DNA of 32,105 nucleotides from NCBI GenBank assembly GCA_030618605.1, contig JAUXDC010000009.1, positions 1-32,105 of the forward strand, written 5' to 3'. The stretch is from Holophagae bacterium. GTDB lineage: Bacteria > Acidobacteriota > Thermoanaerobaculia > Thermoanaerobaculales > Sulfomarinibacteraceae. Positions 8,782 through 17,548 of the stretch are shown in pieces. The notes under the pieces were generated by a model, which was given only the letters and a program-made list of their open reading frames with translations, was not told where the DNA came from and searched no databases. Made by a program: the position numbers and the translations under genes. Position 1 is the stretch's first letter. Each line of letters opens with the position of its first letter.

Positions 8782-10992
8782 TCATCCGCTCTGACTCAAC
8801 ATCGAGAGAAGCCCCTGTTGTGCTCTCCTCTTGGCAATGATGAATGCCAACAGATAGAACCCAATAGCTATCAGGCCCAACGAGTTGACGCCGATGATGA
8901 AAGAAAGGGCTTCGGAGAGTCCGCCGACAATGGCGCCGAGGAGATTCGACGCGAGAGCGGCGTGGGGCCGTTTTTCGGTCCTGAAGATCGAAATGAAAAT
9001 CAAGCCGGCAAAGAGAACCGGTAATGCCATGACCGTGGTGGCTACGAGTCCACGTGTGATCGCGCCAAGACCCAACAGAAGCTGCAGAGGAAAGAAATAG
9101 CTCACGAGAAGCGACCCGAGAAGCAGGGCGAACAGAGGGGCCGCCGCCAGCGGGCGTTTGACTCTGGCCGCGATCAAGTTGGCGATCAAAATCATCGCCA
9201 GGATGCCGGTGATGACAATTGAGTTGACAATCCAGGTCGTGCCAAAAAGCAGCGCCATCTTGCTGATGCCCTGGACCTCGACCAGCAAGAAACCGGCGCC
9301 GAGAAGAAAGTAGATCGGATCCATGCGGCGCAGTCCGCCCGCGATGGGTCGCGACAGCAGCACTGCGACACACAGTATCGCCAAGGTCACGACAACGAAG
9401 AGGGTCGGAATCCTTCGACTTTCAAGATACAGATATGGCCAGTCGTCTGTGGCGAGCTCGACTTCGTATCTCGGAGGCGGCAGCTTCGTGGCTGAAACCA
9501 CCCGGCGCAGACGGTCGTCTTCCGCGAGTCGGTCCTCGACCACACCGGTCCCCGCATCGATCACGAAGGTGCTTCCGCCCCCAGCGTGAGGCAGTGGCGC
9601 AACGTGATCGTGGAGGAAGGCGGTAGGCGCCGATTCAAAGGCCTCCACCAGCATCTGATAAATACGGTGCTCGATGAACGGCCGCTCCACCGCAAAGACA
9701 ATCCACAGTACTCCGCGGTCACTCAGGAGATCTCGGGCCTCACGAAAGGCCTCGACGGTATAAACGAAGTTGTCAATTCGGATGTTCGAAAACGACGAGG
9801 TCAACGTATGCGAATCAAGGGTCCCAAAAACGATGAGGTCGTACTCATACGGTGTGCGCTTAAAGAACGAGCGCGCGTCATCGATGTGCACCTGAACTTT
9901 CGGGTCGGAATATGGTTGCTCCGGGTGCTGGCGGCGTCCGAGCTCGATGATGGCGGGGTCGATCTCCACCGCGTCAACAGCCTGAGCACCGTTCCTCAGT
10001 GCTGCCGCAACGTCATTGCCATTGCCGGCGCCTACAACCAGGACTCTCCTCGGCGATGGGGCAAAGCGATATGCCAGGTTGTATGCTAGGTAATCCAGGG
10101 TCGCTTGCCCCGGCCAGAACGACGGATGGGCGGCCAGGAACTCGGGGTCGAGGTTCACGGCGTGCTGGAAGAAAGCGCCATTGACACCAACCGTGAAACC
10201 TGTCTCCACCACCGAACCGTCGGGAAGCCGCGCGGTTCGCTTGTTGACTTGAAGACGTTGGTATGGTGACCACACCTCGAACTCGGCTGTGCCTGGACGC
10301 CAAATCAGAGTGATCAATACCAGGGCAGTTGCACCGACGACCCACCCTACGTCACGTGCTCTTCTGGCGATCGGCAGGGCCAGTACGGAGGCGACAAGAA
10401 ACCAGACCCATGGCGGGACTGACTGATAGGCTACAAAAGAAAAACACCAGATACCGACGATGCTTCCTGCGATGTTGACCGAGTACGCCGCGATGCGATT
10501 GTCGATCGAGTCGAAAAGACGTCCAAGAAGCCCACCAGGAGGCACGAAAGCCAGACTGATCATGAGGAACAAAAAAACAAGAACCGACAGTGCCCCGAGC
10601 GCTGGAACGATGACGTTACCTTCGATCGCACTCTGGTTTGCCCAATTCCAGATCGGCATCTCGTTGAAGCTACCGAGCAACCGAGTAACGCTCGGGTACA
10701 GGTCGAGCCCGATTCCGTTGGGCACCACGATGGCGGCAACCAGTATTACGAGCACCGGGAAGCACAGATAGAAACGAAGCCAGCGCACTCGGCCGAGCAT
10801 ACATCCAAGGCCCATACCGAAGAAACAGGCGATCAGAGTCAAGTTCTTGAAATATGCAAAGACTCTGATCTCGGTCGAAATCCAGCGAATCAGCAGGATC
10901 TCAACATACAGCAGAAAAACGCTGAGGAAGAAGAGGCGCACGTAGTCGTGGATCCCCGCGTGGTTCTCTTCGCGGCTCCGGTCGTGTGCCAT
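8782..10992 (-). CDS. Multi-pass membrane protein with spermidine-synthase-like domain
   Basis: The protein has 736 residues from the ATG at 10992. About six hydrophobic segments (roughly residues 17-230) are followed by a soluble Rossmann domain (about 240-500), then about seven more hydrophobic segments to the C-terminus. The soluble domain resembles polyamine aminopropyltransferases: VLVVGAGNGND at 317-327, VEIDP at 342-346, IDDARSFF at 368-375. The acceptor site is altered: spermidine synthases have a DxxDP motif after the YDxI strand, but here it reads YDLIVFGTLDSHT, so the first aspartate is lost. True aminopropyl transfer is doubtful and the substrate unknown. In-frame starts exist at 11064 (TTG) and 11028 (ATG). 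I prefer 10992 because AAGG precedes it and the first membrane segment then follows after a short tail. Confidence 0.82.
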   Translation of the reverse strand: MAHDRSREENHAGIHDYVRLFFLSVFLLYVEILLIRWISTEIRVFAYFKNLTLIACFFGMGLGCMLGRVRWLRFYLCFPVLVILVAAIVVPNGIGLDLYPSVTRLLGSFNEMPIWNWANQSAIEGNVIVPALGALSVLVFLFLMISLAFVPPGGLLGRLFDSIDNRIAAYSVNIAGSIVGIWCFSFVAYQSVPPWVWFLVASVLALPIARRARDVGWVVGATALVLITLIWRPGTAEFEVWSPYQRLQVNKRTARLPDGSVVETGFTVGVNGAFFQHAVNLDPEFLAAHPSFWPGQATLDYLAYNLAYRFAPSPRRVLVVGAGNGNDVAAALRNGAQAVDAVEIDPAIIELGRRQHPEQPYSDPKVQVHIDDARSFFKRTPYEYDLIVFGTLDSHTLTSSFSNIRIDNFVYTVEAFREARDLLSDRGVLWIVFAVERPFIEHRIYQMLVEAFESAPTAFLHDHVAPLPHAGGGSTFVIDAGTGVVEDRLAEDDRLRRVVSATKLPPPRYEVELATDDWPYLYLESRRIPTLFVVVTLAILCVAVLLSRPIAGGLRRMDPIYFLLGAGFLLVEVQGISKMALLFGTTWIVNSIVITGILAMILIANLIAARVKRPLAAAPLFALLLGSLLVSYFFPLQLLLGLGAITRGLVATTVMALPVLFAGLIFISIFRTEKRPHAALASNLLGAIVGGLSEALSFIIGVNSLGLIAIGFYLLAFIIAKRRAQQGLLSMLSQSG

Positions 10993-11064
10993 CGTTTCGA
11001 ACCTTACGGGACCCGACGTATCGCCCATCAATTGAATCTTGCAGATCGGTTTGCTCTCCGACAA

Positions 11065-11425
11065 TGGAAATGCGGTCGAAGGTGAGTCAGAAACTCGTGC
11101 AGCGAGTCAAGGGATAGTGATTTCCTTTTTAGCATCCAAGCCACCCTACCACGCTCGAAGGCCCTGTAGAGCCAGATCACAGCGATGATAGGGCTTCACG
11201 AGGTGGTCTCCGCCGATGATCAGGCATCGACAGCTCCCAGAACCTCCAAGGGGAAGCTCCTTCCCTGTCGCAGCGTGGAGGGGTCATTCCAGGGTCTCTC
11301 GAATTCAGGCAAGAGTCAAGGTGATTCAAGAGGGCCAGAGGCCAGTCGGTCTTTCTAACTCTTGCCTCAACGCATAGCCCGTCAGCTTGCGCTTGGTTCC
11401 CGCTCTTCCGGGTTAGGATGGAGGC
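11065..11425. other. Divergent spacer between the SpeE-like and peptide-binding genes
   Basis: This 360-bp region separates two divergent genes and must hold at least two promoters. A TTGACT hexamer on the minus strand (near 11105) is a possible -35 box for the left gene, but no good -10 follows. A candidate -10 box for the right gene lies at 11414. I see no RNA gene. Confidence 0.5.
11414..11425 (+). promoter_or_regulatory. Candidate leaderless -10 box (TAGGAT + 6 nt) for the peptide-binding protein
   Basis: TAGGAT is followed by six bases and the ATG at 11426. A GGAGG sequence lies inside the six bases but is only one base from the ATG, too close to act as a normal ribosome-binding site. 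The spacing matches the boxes at 1590, 20070 and 24577. Confidence 0.45.
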
Positions 11426-13027
11426 ATGAAGACAACGACCATCTTCAAGACGGGAGCTCTCACTCTCGTTTACGTGGGGTTGCTGACCTGCACTGCCTGC
11501 ATTCCACCGACTGATGATCTCAGCGATACCCTCGTCATCGGGGTCCTCGCCGACATTCAGAGCTGGAATCCGTACCTTGCGGAAACGAAATTCAGCGAAG
11601 ACCTTCTGGCCCTGATCTACCCGTCGTTGGCAGTCGAAATGCCCGATTACCACGATCATCCACCGACCTTTGCCCCCGCACTTGCAACGAGTTGGGACCT
11701 TGGCGGCGATGGCCTCGGGCTGACATTCCAGCTCCGCCAGGACCTCATCTGGAACGACGGTCAACCGGTAACTGCGGACGATGTCGTTTTCACCTGGGAG
11801 GCTCAAACCTCTGAAGATGTCGGATGGTACGGCGCCTACACAAAGGACTTCATTGACTCCGTTGAAAAAATCGACGATTTCACGGTGGTTTTCCGTTTTT
11901 CCCAGGTGTATGCCTACCGGCTGATGGACGCCAACGAGGGTCTGATTCTCCCCTCCCACATCTGGGGAAAAATTCCATTCTCGGACTGGCATTCGACCGA
12001 TTGGCTGCCCCATGTCGTCGGTGCAGGCCCGTTCGTGCCGGTCGGCCACGTGCCCCAGCAGGACATCGTCTTGGGTGCAAACCCGAGCTACCGACTGGGC
12101 GCACCGGCCACGATCGACCGCGTCGTCTGGCGTATCGTCCCCGATCAACTGAGCCTGATGACTCAGTTGCTGGCAGGGGAATTCGATTTCGTCAACAGCC
12201 TGGCGCCTGAAGAGGCGCAACGGGTAGAGGCAGACCCCGATCTTCAGGTGGTGGACATTCCTCACCGCGGCTACACCCACATCTGCTGGAACACCACCCG
12301 GCCGGAACTTGCCGACCCCCGCGTCAGACGTGCGCTGGGTATGGCGATCAATCGGCAGACAATCATTGACACGGTCTACCGCGGCTATGCACGGCCGTCG
12401 GCCGGTCCAATTCTTTCGACCATGTGGGCCTTCGACAACACCCTCGAACCCCTGCCATACGACCCTCGGGAGGCCTCCCGACTGCTCAGCAGTGCCGGCT
12501 GGAGTGACACCGACGGCGACGGCACCCTGGAGAAGGACGGCCGGCCCATGACACTGGAACTCTTGACCAACGCCGAAAACCACATGAGGCAGGACATCTG
12601 CATGCTGGCGGCACGGGACCTTCGGGCCATCGGTGTGGAGGCAACTCCCAGAACCGTTGAGTGGGGTACCTTTCTCAGCCGATTGCGGGACGGCGACTTC
12701 GACGGCTCGGTCAACCGCTGGGTTGAACCTACCCAAATCGACCTGGAGGACGTTTGGCACACGACCCCGGAGGCTTTCGAGAGTTCGAACTACGGGCGAT
12801 ACTCAAACCCCAAGGTCGACCGTTTAATCGAAGAAGTGGCCGACGTGAGGGACATTGACCTCCAGAAGGAACTGTACGGGCAAATCCAGCACCTGATCGT
12901 CGCCGATCAGCCCTACACCTTCCTGGTCGAGGGTCGAAAGCTCAGGGCCATCAGCACGCGGGTTCAAGGATCGATCCAAAACGACGCCACACCCTACTTC
13001 AACCTCGAGGCATGGGAACTGCCGTGA
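11426..13027 (+). CDS. Peptide/oligopeptide-binding protein of an ABC importer (SBP family 5)
   Basis: Family 5 solute-binding proteins capture peptides or nickel chelates in the periplasm and pass them to ABC permeases. The product has 533 residues, typical in length. It starts with a lysine-containing, hydrophobic signal peptide ending near LLTCTAC (Cys at about 29), a possible but not ideal lipobox. Family landmarks are LRQDLIWNDGQPVTADDVVFTWE, the segment VGAGPFV, DPRVRRALGMAINRQTII, and DTDGDGTLEKDGRPMTLEL. Two permease genes follow, the first overlapping this gene's stop codon by 4 nt. A 527-codon frame on the opposite strand is a shadow with no family features. The ligand cannot be read from the sequence; peptide is inferred from the permeases and the downstream oligopeptidase. 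Confidence 0.93.
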   Translation: MKTTTIFKTGALTLVYVGLLTCTACIPPTDDLSDTLVIGVLADIQSWNPYLAETKFSEDLLALIYPSLAVEMPDYHDHPPTFAPALATSWDLGGDGLGLTFQLRQDLIWNDGQPVTADDVVFTWEAQTSEDVGWYGAYTKDFIDSVEKIDDFTVVFRFSQVYAYRLMDANEGLILPSHIWGKIPFSDWHSTDWLPHVVGAGPFVPVGHVPQQDIVLGANPSYRLGAPATIDRVVWRIVPDQLSLMTQLLAGEFDFVNSLAPEEAQRVEADPDLQVVDIPHRGYTHICWNTTRPELADPRVRRALGMAINRQTIIDTVYRGYARPSAGPILSTMWAFDNTLEPLPYDPREASRLLSSAGWSDTDGDGTLEKDGRPMTLELLTNAENHMRQDICMLAARDLRAIGVEATPRTVEWGTFLSRLRDGDFDGSVNRWVEPTQIDLEDVWHTTPEAFESSNYGRYSNPKVDRLIEEVADVRDIDLQKELYGQIQHLIVADQPYTFLVEGRKLRAISTRVQGSIQNDATPYFNLEAWELP

Positions 13028-13983
13028 CCCTTCTCAGACGGCTGGCACTGCTCCCGCTCCTGGTTTTGTTGGTGGCTACGGTGACGTTCGCCGTCGTCCA
13101 GGCGGCGCCCGGAACCTATGCGGACACCATCGACAATCCCCGGCTGACACCTGCCGCACGGACGCATCTCAAAGCCCTTTATGGACTGGATCAGGGGGCG
13201 CGTAGCCAGTATTTCCATTGGTTGGGGGCACTTGCCCAGGGTGATCTCGGGCGTTCCTTCCTCTTTAAACAGCCGGTGGCCGACGTCATCGCCACAGCCC
13301 TTCCACCGACGATTCTCCTGGCCGGAACGGCCCTGGCGATGGATGTGATCCTCGGGGTGCTGCTGGCACTGATCTCGGCACGGCGTCCGGGCGGCTGGAT
13401 CGACCGGATCCTGACAATCCTGTCCCTGGGGGTCTACGGCCTACCGTCCTTCTGGTTGGCGGGCCTGGCAATCCTGCTCTTTTCCTTGACCCTGGGATGG
13501 CTCCCCGCGTCGCACATGGCATCGGTCGGCGCCGACCGATGGGCCGCCGGCGCCCGCTGGTTGGACCTCGTCCGTCACCTGATCCTGCCGGCGTCGATTC
13601 TGGGAATCGTCGGCGCCGCATCAACTGCCAGGTATCTCCGGGCCTCGCTTCTGGATGTCCGCCGGTCACACCACATCCTCGCCGCCCGGGCCCGAGGAAT
13701 CAGTGAGAGCCGCATCCTGTGGACCCACACTCTGAGACCGGCTCTGGGACCTCTCGTGACCCTGATCGGCCTGTCCCTGCCGGTGCTGGTTGGCGGATCC
13801 GTGGTCGTCGAGACAATTTTCTCCTGGCCGGGCATGGGACGGATCATGTGGCAGGCCGCAGTGGCCAGGGATATTCCAGTAGTGATGGGATGCACCCTGG
13901 TCGGCGCCGTTGCCGTGATCCTCGGCTCACTCGTGGCCGACCTTCTCTATGCCTGGGCCGACCCCAGGGTGAGGCCCCAGTGA
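13024..13983 (+). CDS. ABC importer permease, DppB/OppB type
   Basis: This is an inner-membrane permease of the peptide importer class. The product has 319 residues with a first membrane segment at the N-terminus, a periplasmic loop containing LKALYGLDQGARSQYFHWL, and about five further segments. The cytoplasmic EAA loop that docks the ATPase is intact (HHILAARARGISESRILWTH), followed by the conserved VVETIFSWPGMGRIMWQA segment. I chose the GTG at 13024, which forms a GTGA overlap with the binding-protein stop. The downstream permease uses the same arrangement. An ATG at 13012 is an alternative start with poorer spacing. The intact EAA loop shows the protein expects an ATPase partner, but none is encoded in this window. 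Confidence 0.93.
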   Translation: MTLLRRLALLPLLVLLVATVTFAVVQAAPGTYADTIDNPRLTPAARTHLKALYGLDQGARSQYFHWLGALAQGDLGRSFLFKQPVADVIATALPPTILLAGTALAMDVILGVLLALISARRPGGWIDRILTILSLGVYGLPSFWLAGLAILLFSLTLGWLPASHMASVGADRWAAGARWLDLVRHLILPASILGIVGAASTARYLRASLLDVRRSHHILAARARGISESRILWTHTLRPALGPLVTLIGLSLPVLVGGSVVVETIFSWPGMGRIMWQAAVARDIPVVMGCTLVGAVAVILGSLVADLLYAWADPRVRPQ

Positions 13984-14921
13984 TCGCCCGTCGCCGACTG
14001 CCCCGCCGACTGATCGCCGGTTCCATCGGTCTCTTGATGATCTGCGGTGCGGTCATTCTGGGACCACGATTCCTCCCGCCAGGCCCACCCTCGGACCCCG
14101 CCCACAGCGCATTGGTTCCCCCCGGAACCATGCTGACCGTCCTCGAGCTCGACGACGGAAGAACTCTTGCTTCACCCTCGGTCACAACCGTCGGTGATCT
14201 CGTGATCGTCGACGGCCCCTATTCCCGCGAAGAAATCCCGGCGACCTCGGTCTCTTCACGTCGAGTCGTTCAATCCTGGCTGGGTACCGACCGCTACGGC
14301 CGTGACCTTCTTCGATTGATGCTGCTGGGAGGCCGTCTCTCCTTGATGATCGCCGCCCTGGGCGCCCTGGTCTCGTTGGTCGTGGGGCTGGCCGTCGGCC
14401 TGAGCGCCGCGACAGGGGGCCGTTGGATTGACGCCGTCTTGATGCGGAGCGTCGACGCGATGATGGCCTTCCCCACCCTTCTCCTGCTGATCCTCTGCGC
14501 CGCCGTTCTGGATCCTGGACCCGCAACCCTGGTCGTACTGCTGGGCCTGACATCGTGGATGGGGCTCGCCCGCCTGGTCAGAGGCCAGGTCCTGTCCGTC
14601 CGCGAACGTCAGTTCGTCATGGCGGCCCGAGTGAGTGGCACGCCCTGGTACAGGGTCTGGTCCTGGCACTATCTTCCCGAAATCCGGGGACCGGTTGCCC
14701 AGGATGTCGCCCTGCGGCTGGGGGATCTGGTGCTCGCGGAAGCGACCCTGTCCTACCTGGGACTCGGGCTGCCGCCGACCACCCCAACCTGGGGACTCCT
14801 GGTCAGCGAGGGTCATCGGGTCATGATGGACGCATGGTGGCCGGCAACACTTCCTGGCCTGGCCATCGCCTTCCTGGTCATCTGCTTCGCCCTGATCGGT
14901 GACGGAATTCAGGAGTTATGA
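13980..14921 (+). CDS. ABC importer permease, DppC/OppC type
   Basis: This is the second permease of the peptide importer, with 313 residues. The GTG start at 13980 overlaps the stop codon of the first permease as GTGA. The family signature LGTDRYGRDLL is at residues 101-111 and the EAA loop RERQFVMAARVSGTPWYRVW precedes the LAEATLSYLGLGLPPTTPTWG segment. The stretch between the first membrane segment (about 12-29) and LGTDRYGRD is roughly 70 residues, about twice that of E. coli DppC from memory. It contains beta-like sequence (MLTVLELDDGRTLASPS), suggesting a small extra periplasmic element. No DppD/DppF-like ATPase follows. Confidence 0.93.
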   Translation: MIARRRLPRRLIAGSIGLLMICGAVILGPRFLPPGPPSDPAHSALVPPGTMLTVLELDDGRTLASPSVTTVGDLVIVDGPYSREEIPATSVSSRRVVQSWLGTDRYGRDLLRLMLLGGRLSLMIAALGALVSLVVGLAVGLSAATGGRWIDAVLMRSVDAMMAFPTLLLLILCAAVLDPGPATLVVLLGLTSWMGLARLVRGQVLSVRERQFVMAARVSGTPWYRVWSWHYLPEIRGPVAQDVALRLGDLVLAEATLSYLGLGLPPTTPTWGLLVSEGHRVMMDAWWPATLPGLAIAFLVICFALIGDGIQEL

Positions 14922-15297
14922 GGGGAAGAACGATACTCGAGACTGGATACTGGTTCGGGTATCGACACGAGGTACCGGGGGCGCAAAACCGGATTTTTTC
15001 GAAGACATGCTCCGCCTTTTTCGGCAGTTTTCCGGCGACTCCCAACCCGAACCCCCAAATCTACCCAAGGTTGAGCAATGGATGGCACGCTATCCCAGCG
15101 GATTGGATCCACGAATCATCACTCTACGATTACCCCGACCGTCCGGATATTTTCACAAGAAAACTGACTAATTTCGGACTGGATGGGCCCAACCGATAAT
15201 CCGACGGGCACTACTCGAGCATCAACGTAATCGGGTCTGATACCTGGTCCGTGTAGACTACGCCGAGGTCCTGCCGTGCGGACCAAGGAGAGTCTTG
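14922..15297. other. Spacer between the permease and oligopeptidase genes
   Basis: This 376-bp region has no gene I can support. Two overlapping frames exist: an ATG frame at 14918-15199 (93 codons, ATGA overlap with the permease stop) and a GTG frame at 14899-15171 (90 codons). Neither has a properly spaced ribosome-binding site or a recognisable domain. A hairpin with arms GTCCG (15141-15145) and CGGAC (15175-15179) encloses TTTTC/GAAAA. A possible extended -10 (TGTAGACT, near 15252) precedes the oligopeptidase gene. Confidence 0.45.
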
Positions 15298-17424
15298 ATG
15301 TCGAAAGCAATTTTTCCGATGGCGCTCGTGCTTGTGGCAGTCTGTATTCCAAGCAGTAGTTGTAAAAGGCCGGAGTCCGCCGGACCACCCGTGGCGGCGA
15401 GAATTCCACACACCCTGACGGCCCATGGTATTGAACGAGTGGATGACTACTACTGGCTGAAGGAAAGAGACAACCCAGAAGTCATCGCGTACCTCGAGGC
15501 TGAGAATGCCTTCACAGAGTCAACGCTCGCGCATACCGAGCCGTTGCAAAAAGAACTCTTCGACGAGATCGTTGGAAGGATCAAACAAGACGACCAGTCC
15601 GTGCCCTATTTCGAGAACGGCTACTTCTACTACGACCGCTATGAATCCGGCGGGGAGTACCCGATCTACTGCCGTCGGATGAAAACCATGGACACTGCGG
15701 AAGAGATCATCCTCAACGTCAATAAACTCAGCGAAGGCCACGAGTACTTTGACGTTCGAGGCCTTCAGATCAGCACGGACAACACGCTTTTGGCATTTGC
15801 ACAGGACTCGGTTGGACGACGACTCTACTCCCTCCGATTCAAGAACCTGGACACAGGGGAGATCTACCCGGATCTCCTGCCGGAGGTCACGGGAAACGTC
15901 GTCTGGGCAGGCGACAACCGCACCGTTTTCTACACCAGGCAGGATCCGGAGACTCTCCGGTCTCACCGGGTTTTTCGACACGTCCTTGGAACCGATGGGA
16001 GTGACGACGAATTGGTGTTCGAAGAAGAGGACGAGACCTTCAGTTGCTCCGTACAAAAAACAAAGTCAAGGCAATACATCGTCATCCACTCCAGCTCGAC
16101 ACTCTCCGACGAGGCCCGATACCTCGATGCCGGTAATCCGACAGGCACATTCACGACATTCTTGCCGAGGACTCGAGGCCACGAGTATTCGATCGATCAC
16201 TTTGGGAATCGCTTTTTCATCCGAACCAATTCGGATGCCGTTAATTTCCGTCTGATGTCGGCGCCGATTGCCGAGACCAGAAAATCTCAGTGGACCGAGG
16301 TGGTTCCCCACTTGGAAGACACCTATCTCGAGACATTTGAGATCTTCAGAACCCACTTGGTCATTGCCCAACGTCAGGACGGTCTGATGCAACTGCGGGT
16401 AATCCCCTGGTCAGGAAACGATGCTTACCTCGTTGAATTTGATGATGCCGCCTATGACGCATGGATCGGCGTCAACCCGGAATTTGACACGACGACTCTG
16501 CGCTTCGACTACTCCTCCTTGACCACTCCGCATTCGGTATTTGACTTCGATATGGTGAATCGAACCCGCACTCTGTTGAAACGGGACGAGGTGCTCGGAG
16601 GATTCAATCCCGATGACTATGTTGCCCAACGGCTCTACGCAACCGCCGGGGACGGCGTTGATGTCCCGATCTCCCTGGTTCGACGAGCGGATTCGGAAGA
16701 CGGACCACAGCCTCTCCTGCTCTATGCCTATGGCTCGTATGGGTATTCGATGGATCCCGCCTTTCGATCGGACCGCCTGAGCCTGCTTGACCGCGGCTAC
16801 ACCTTCGCCATCGCCCATGTTCGCGGGGGGCAGGAGTACGGCCGGCTTTGGTACGAAGACGGCAAGTTGCTCAACAAGAAAAACACCTTCACGGATTTCA
16901 TCGACTGTGCCGATTTCCTGGTGGATCGAAGTCTGACTACCTCGGATGAACTCTTTGCAATGGGCGGCAGCGCCGGAGGTCTCCTGATGGGCGCCATTGT
17001 CAACATGCGCCCCGAGTTGTTCCGGGCCGTGGTCGTTCAGGTCCCCTTCGTCGACGTCATCACCACGATGCTCGACCCCGACATCCCCCTGACCACCGCC
17101 GAATATGACGAGTGGGGAAACCCCAACGAGAAGGAAAATTTCGACTACATGCTGTCCTACTCGCCCTACGATCAGGTGAAGGCCCAGGATTACCCCACGA
17201 TGCTGGTGACTGCTGGTCTTCACGATTCCCAGGTCCAGTACTGGGAACCGGCCAAATGGGTCGCCAAACTCCGATCGCTGAAGACTGACGACCATGTCCT
17301 CCTCCTCCATACCAACATGGATGCGGGGCACGGTGGCGCCTCGGGCCGTTTCAAACAGCACGAAGAGACGGCGCTGACCTACGCTTTTCTGTTGGACCAG
17401 ATCGGTGGGAGTCAGGGCAAGTAA
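15298..17424 (+). CDS. ptrB: Oligopeptidase B (S9A family), predicted lipoprotein
   Basis: Oligopeptidase B is a serine peptidase that cuts short peptides after Arg or Lys. The 708-residue protein has an N-terminal seven-bladed propeller region and a C-terminal alpha/beta-hydrolase domain. The catalytic triad is clear: S558 in GGSAGG, D643 in GLHDSQVQYWEPAKW and H678 in DAGHGGASGRF. The stretch WYEDGKLLNKKNTF is characteristic of PtrB within the family. Unlike the cytoplasmic E. coli enzyme, it begins with a hydrophobic signal ending SSSC (Cys about residue 22), which predicts a lipoprotein outside the cytoplasm. The start follows AAGGAG by 7 nt; the TTG codon just before it is unlikely. It lies 376 bp after the peptide importer genes, and a joint role in peptide scavenging is inferred. 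Confidence 0.93.
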   Translation: MSKAIFPMALVLVAVCIPSSSCKRPESAGPPVAARIPHTLTAHGIERVDDYYWLKERDNPEVIAYLEAENAFTESTLAHTEPLQKELFDEIVGRIKQDDQSVPYFENGYFYYDRYESGGEYPIYCRRMKTMDTAEEIILNVNKLSEGHEYFDVRGLQISTDNTLLAFAQDSVGRRLYSLRFKNLDTGEIYPDLLPEVTGNVVWAGDNRTVFYTRQDPETLRSHRVFRHVLGTDGSDDELVFEEEDETFSCSVQKTKSRQYIVIHSSSTLSDEARYLDAGNPTGTFTTFLPRTRGHEYSIDHFGNRFFIRTNSDAVNFRLMSAPIAETRKSQWTEVVPHLEDTYLETFEIFRTHLVIAQRQDGLMQLRVIPWSGNDAYLVEFDDAAYDAWIGVNPEFDTTTLRFDYSSLTTPHSVFDFDMVNRTRTLLKRDEVLGGFNPDDYVAQRLYATAGDGVDVPISLVRRADSEDGPQPLLLYAYGSYGYSMDPAFRSDRLSLLDRGYTFAIAHVRGGQEYGRLWYEDGKLLNKKNTFTDFIDCADFLVDRSLTTSDELFAMGGSAGGLLMGAIVNMRPELFRAVVVQVPFVDVITTMLDPDIPLTTAEYDEWGNPNEKENFDYMLSYSPYDQVKAQDYPTMLVTAGLHDSQVQYWEPAKWVAKLRSLKTDDHVLLLHTNMDAGHGGASGRFKQHEETALTYAFLLDQIGGSQGK

Positions 17425-17436
17425 CCGAGCGAGGCT

Positions 17437-17463
17437 GAGCCAAAGGCAGGACCTTTTTGGCTC
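17437..17463 (+). terminator. Possible hairpin after ptrB
   Basis: The arms GAGCCAAAGG and CCTTTTTGGCTC pair with a two-base bulge around the loop CAGGA, 12 nt after the ptrB stop. No T-run follows, so classic intrinsic termination is uncertain. Confidence 0.35.
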
Positions 17464-17548
17464 CGACTCCGCTGGCTGGGGTCCTTGAAACCCCTTCGAT
17501 CCGAATCCGTACCGAACAGGGAACGATTCTGAGATCAAGGAGGCTTCA

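Noticed and set aside
11177-12760. 527-codon minus-strand frame opposite the peptide-binding protein
   Set aside because: The plus-strand reading has clear SBP family motifs and downstream coupling; the minus frame shows no family signature and is a shadow.
13012-13023. ATG at 13012 as start of the first permease
   Set aside because: It lies too close to a GAGG sequence, and the GTG at 13024 gives the same GTGA overlap used by the next permease; kept as an alternative.
14899-15199. Two overlapping frames (GTG at 14899, ATG at 14918) after the second permease
   Set aside because: No well-spaced ribosome-binding site or recognised domain, and the two frames compete; recorded only as a spacer.
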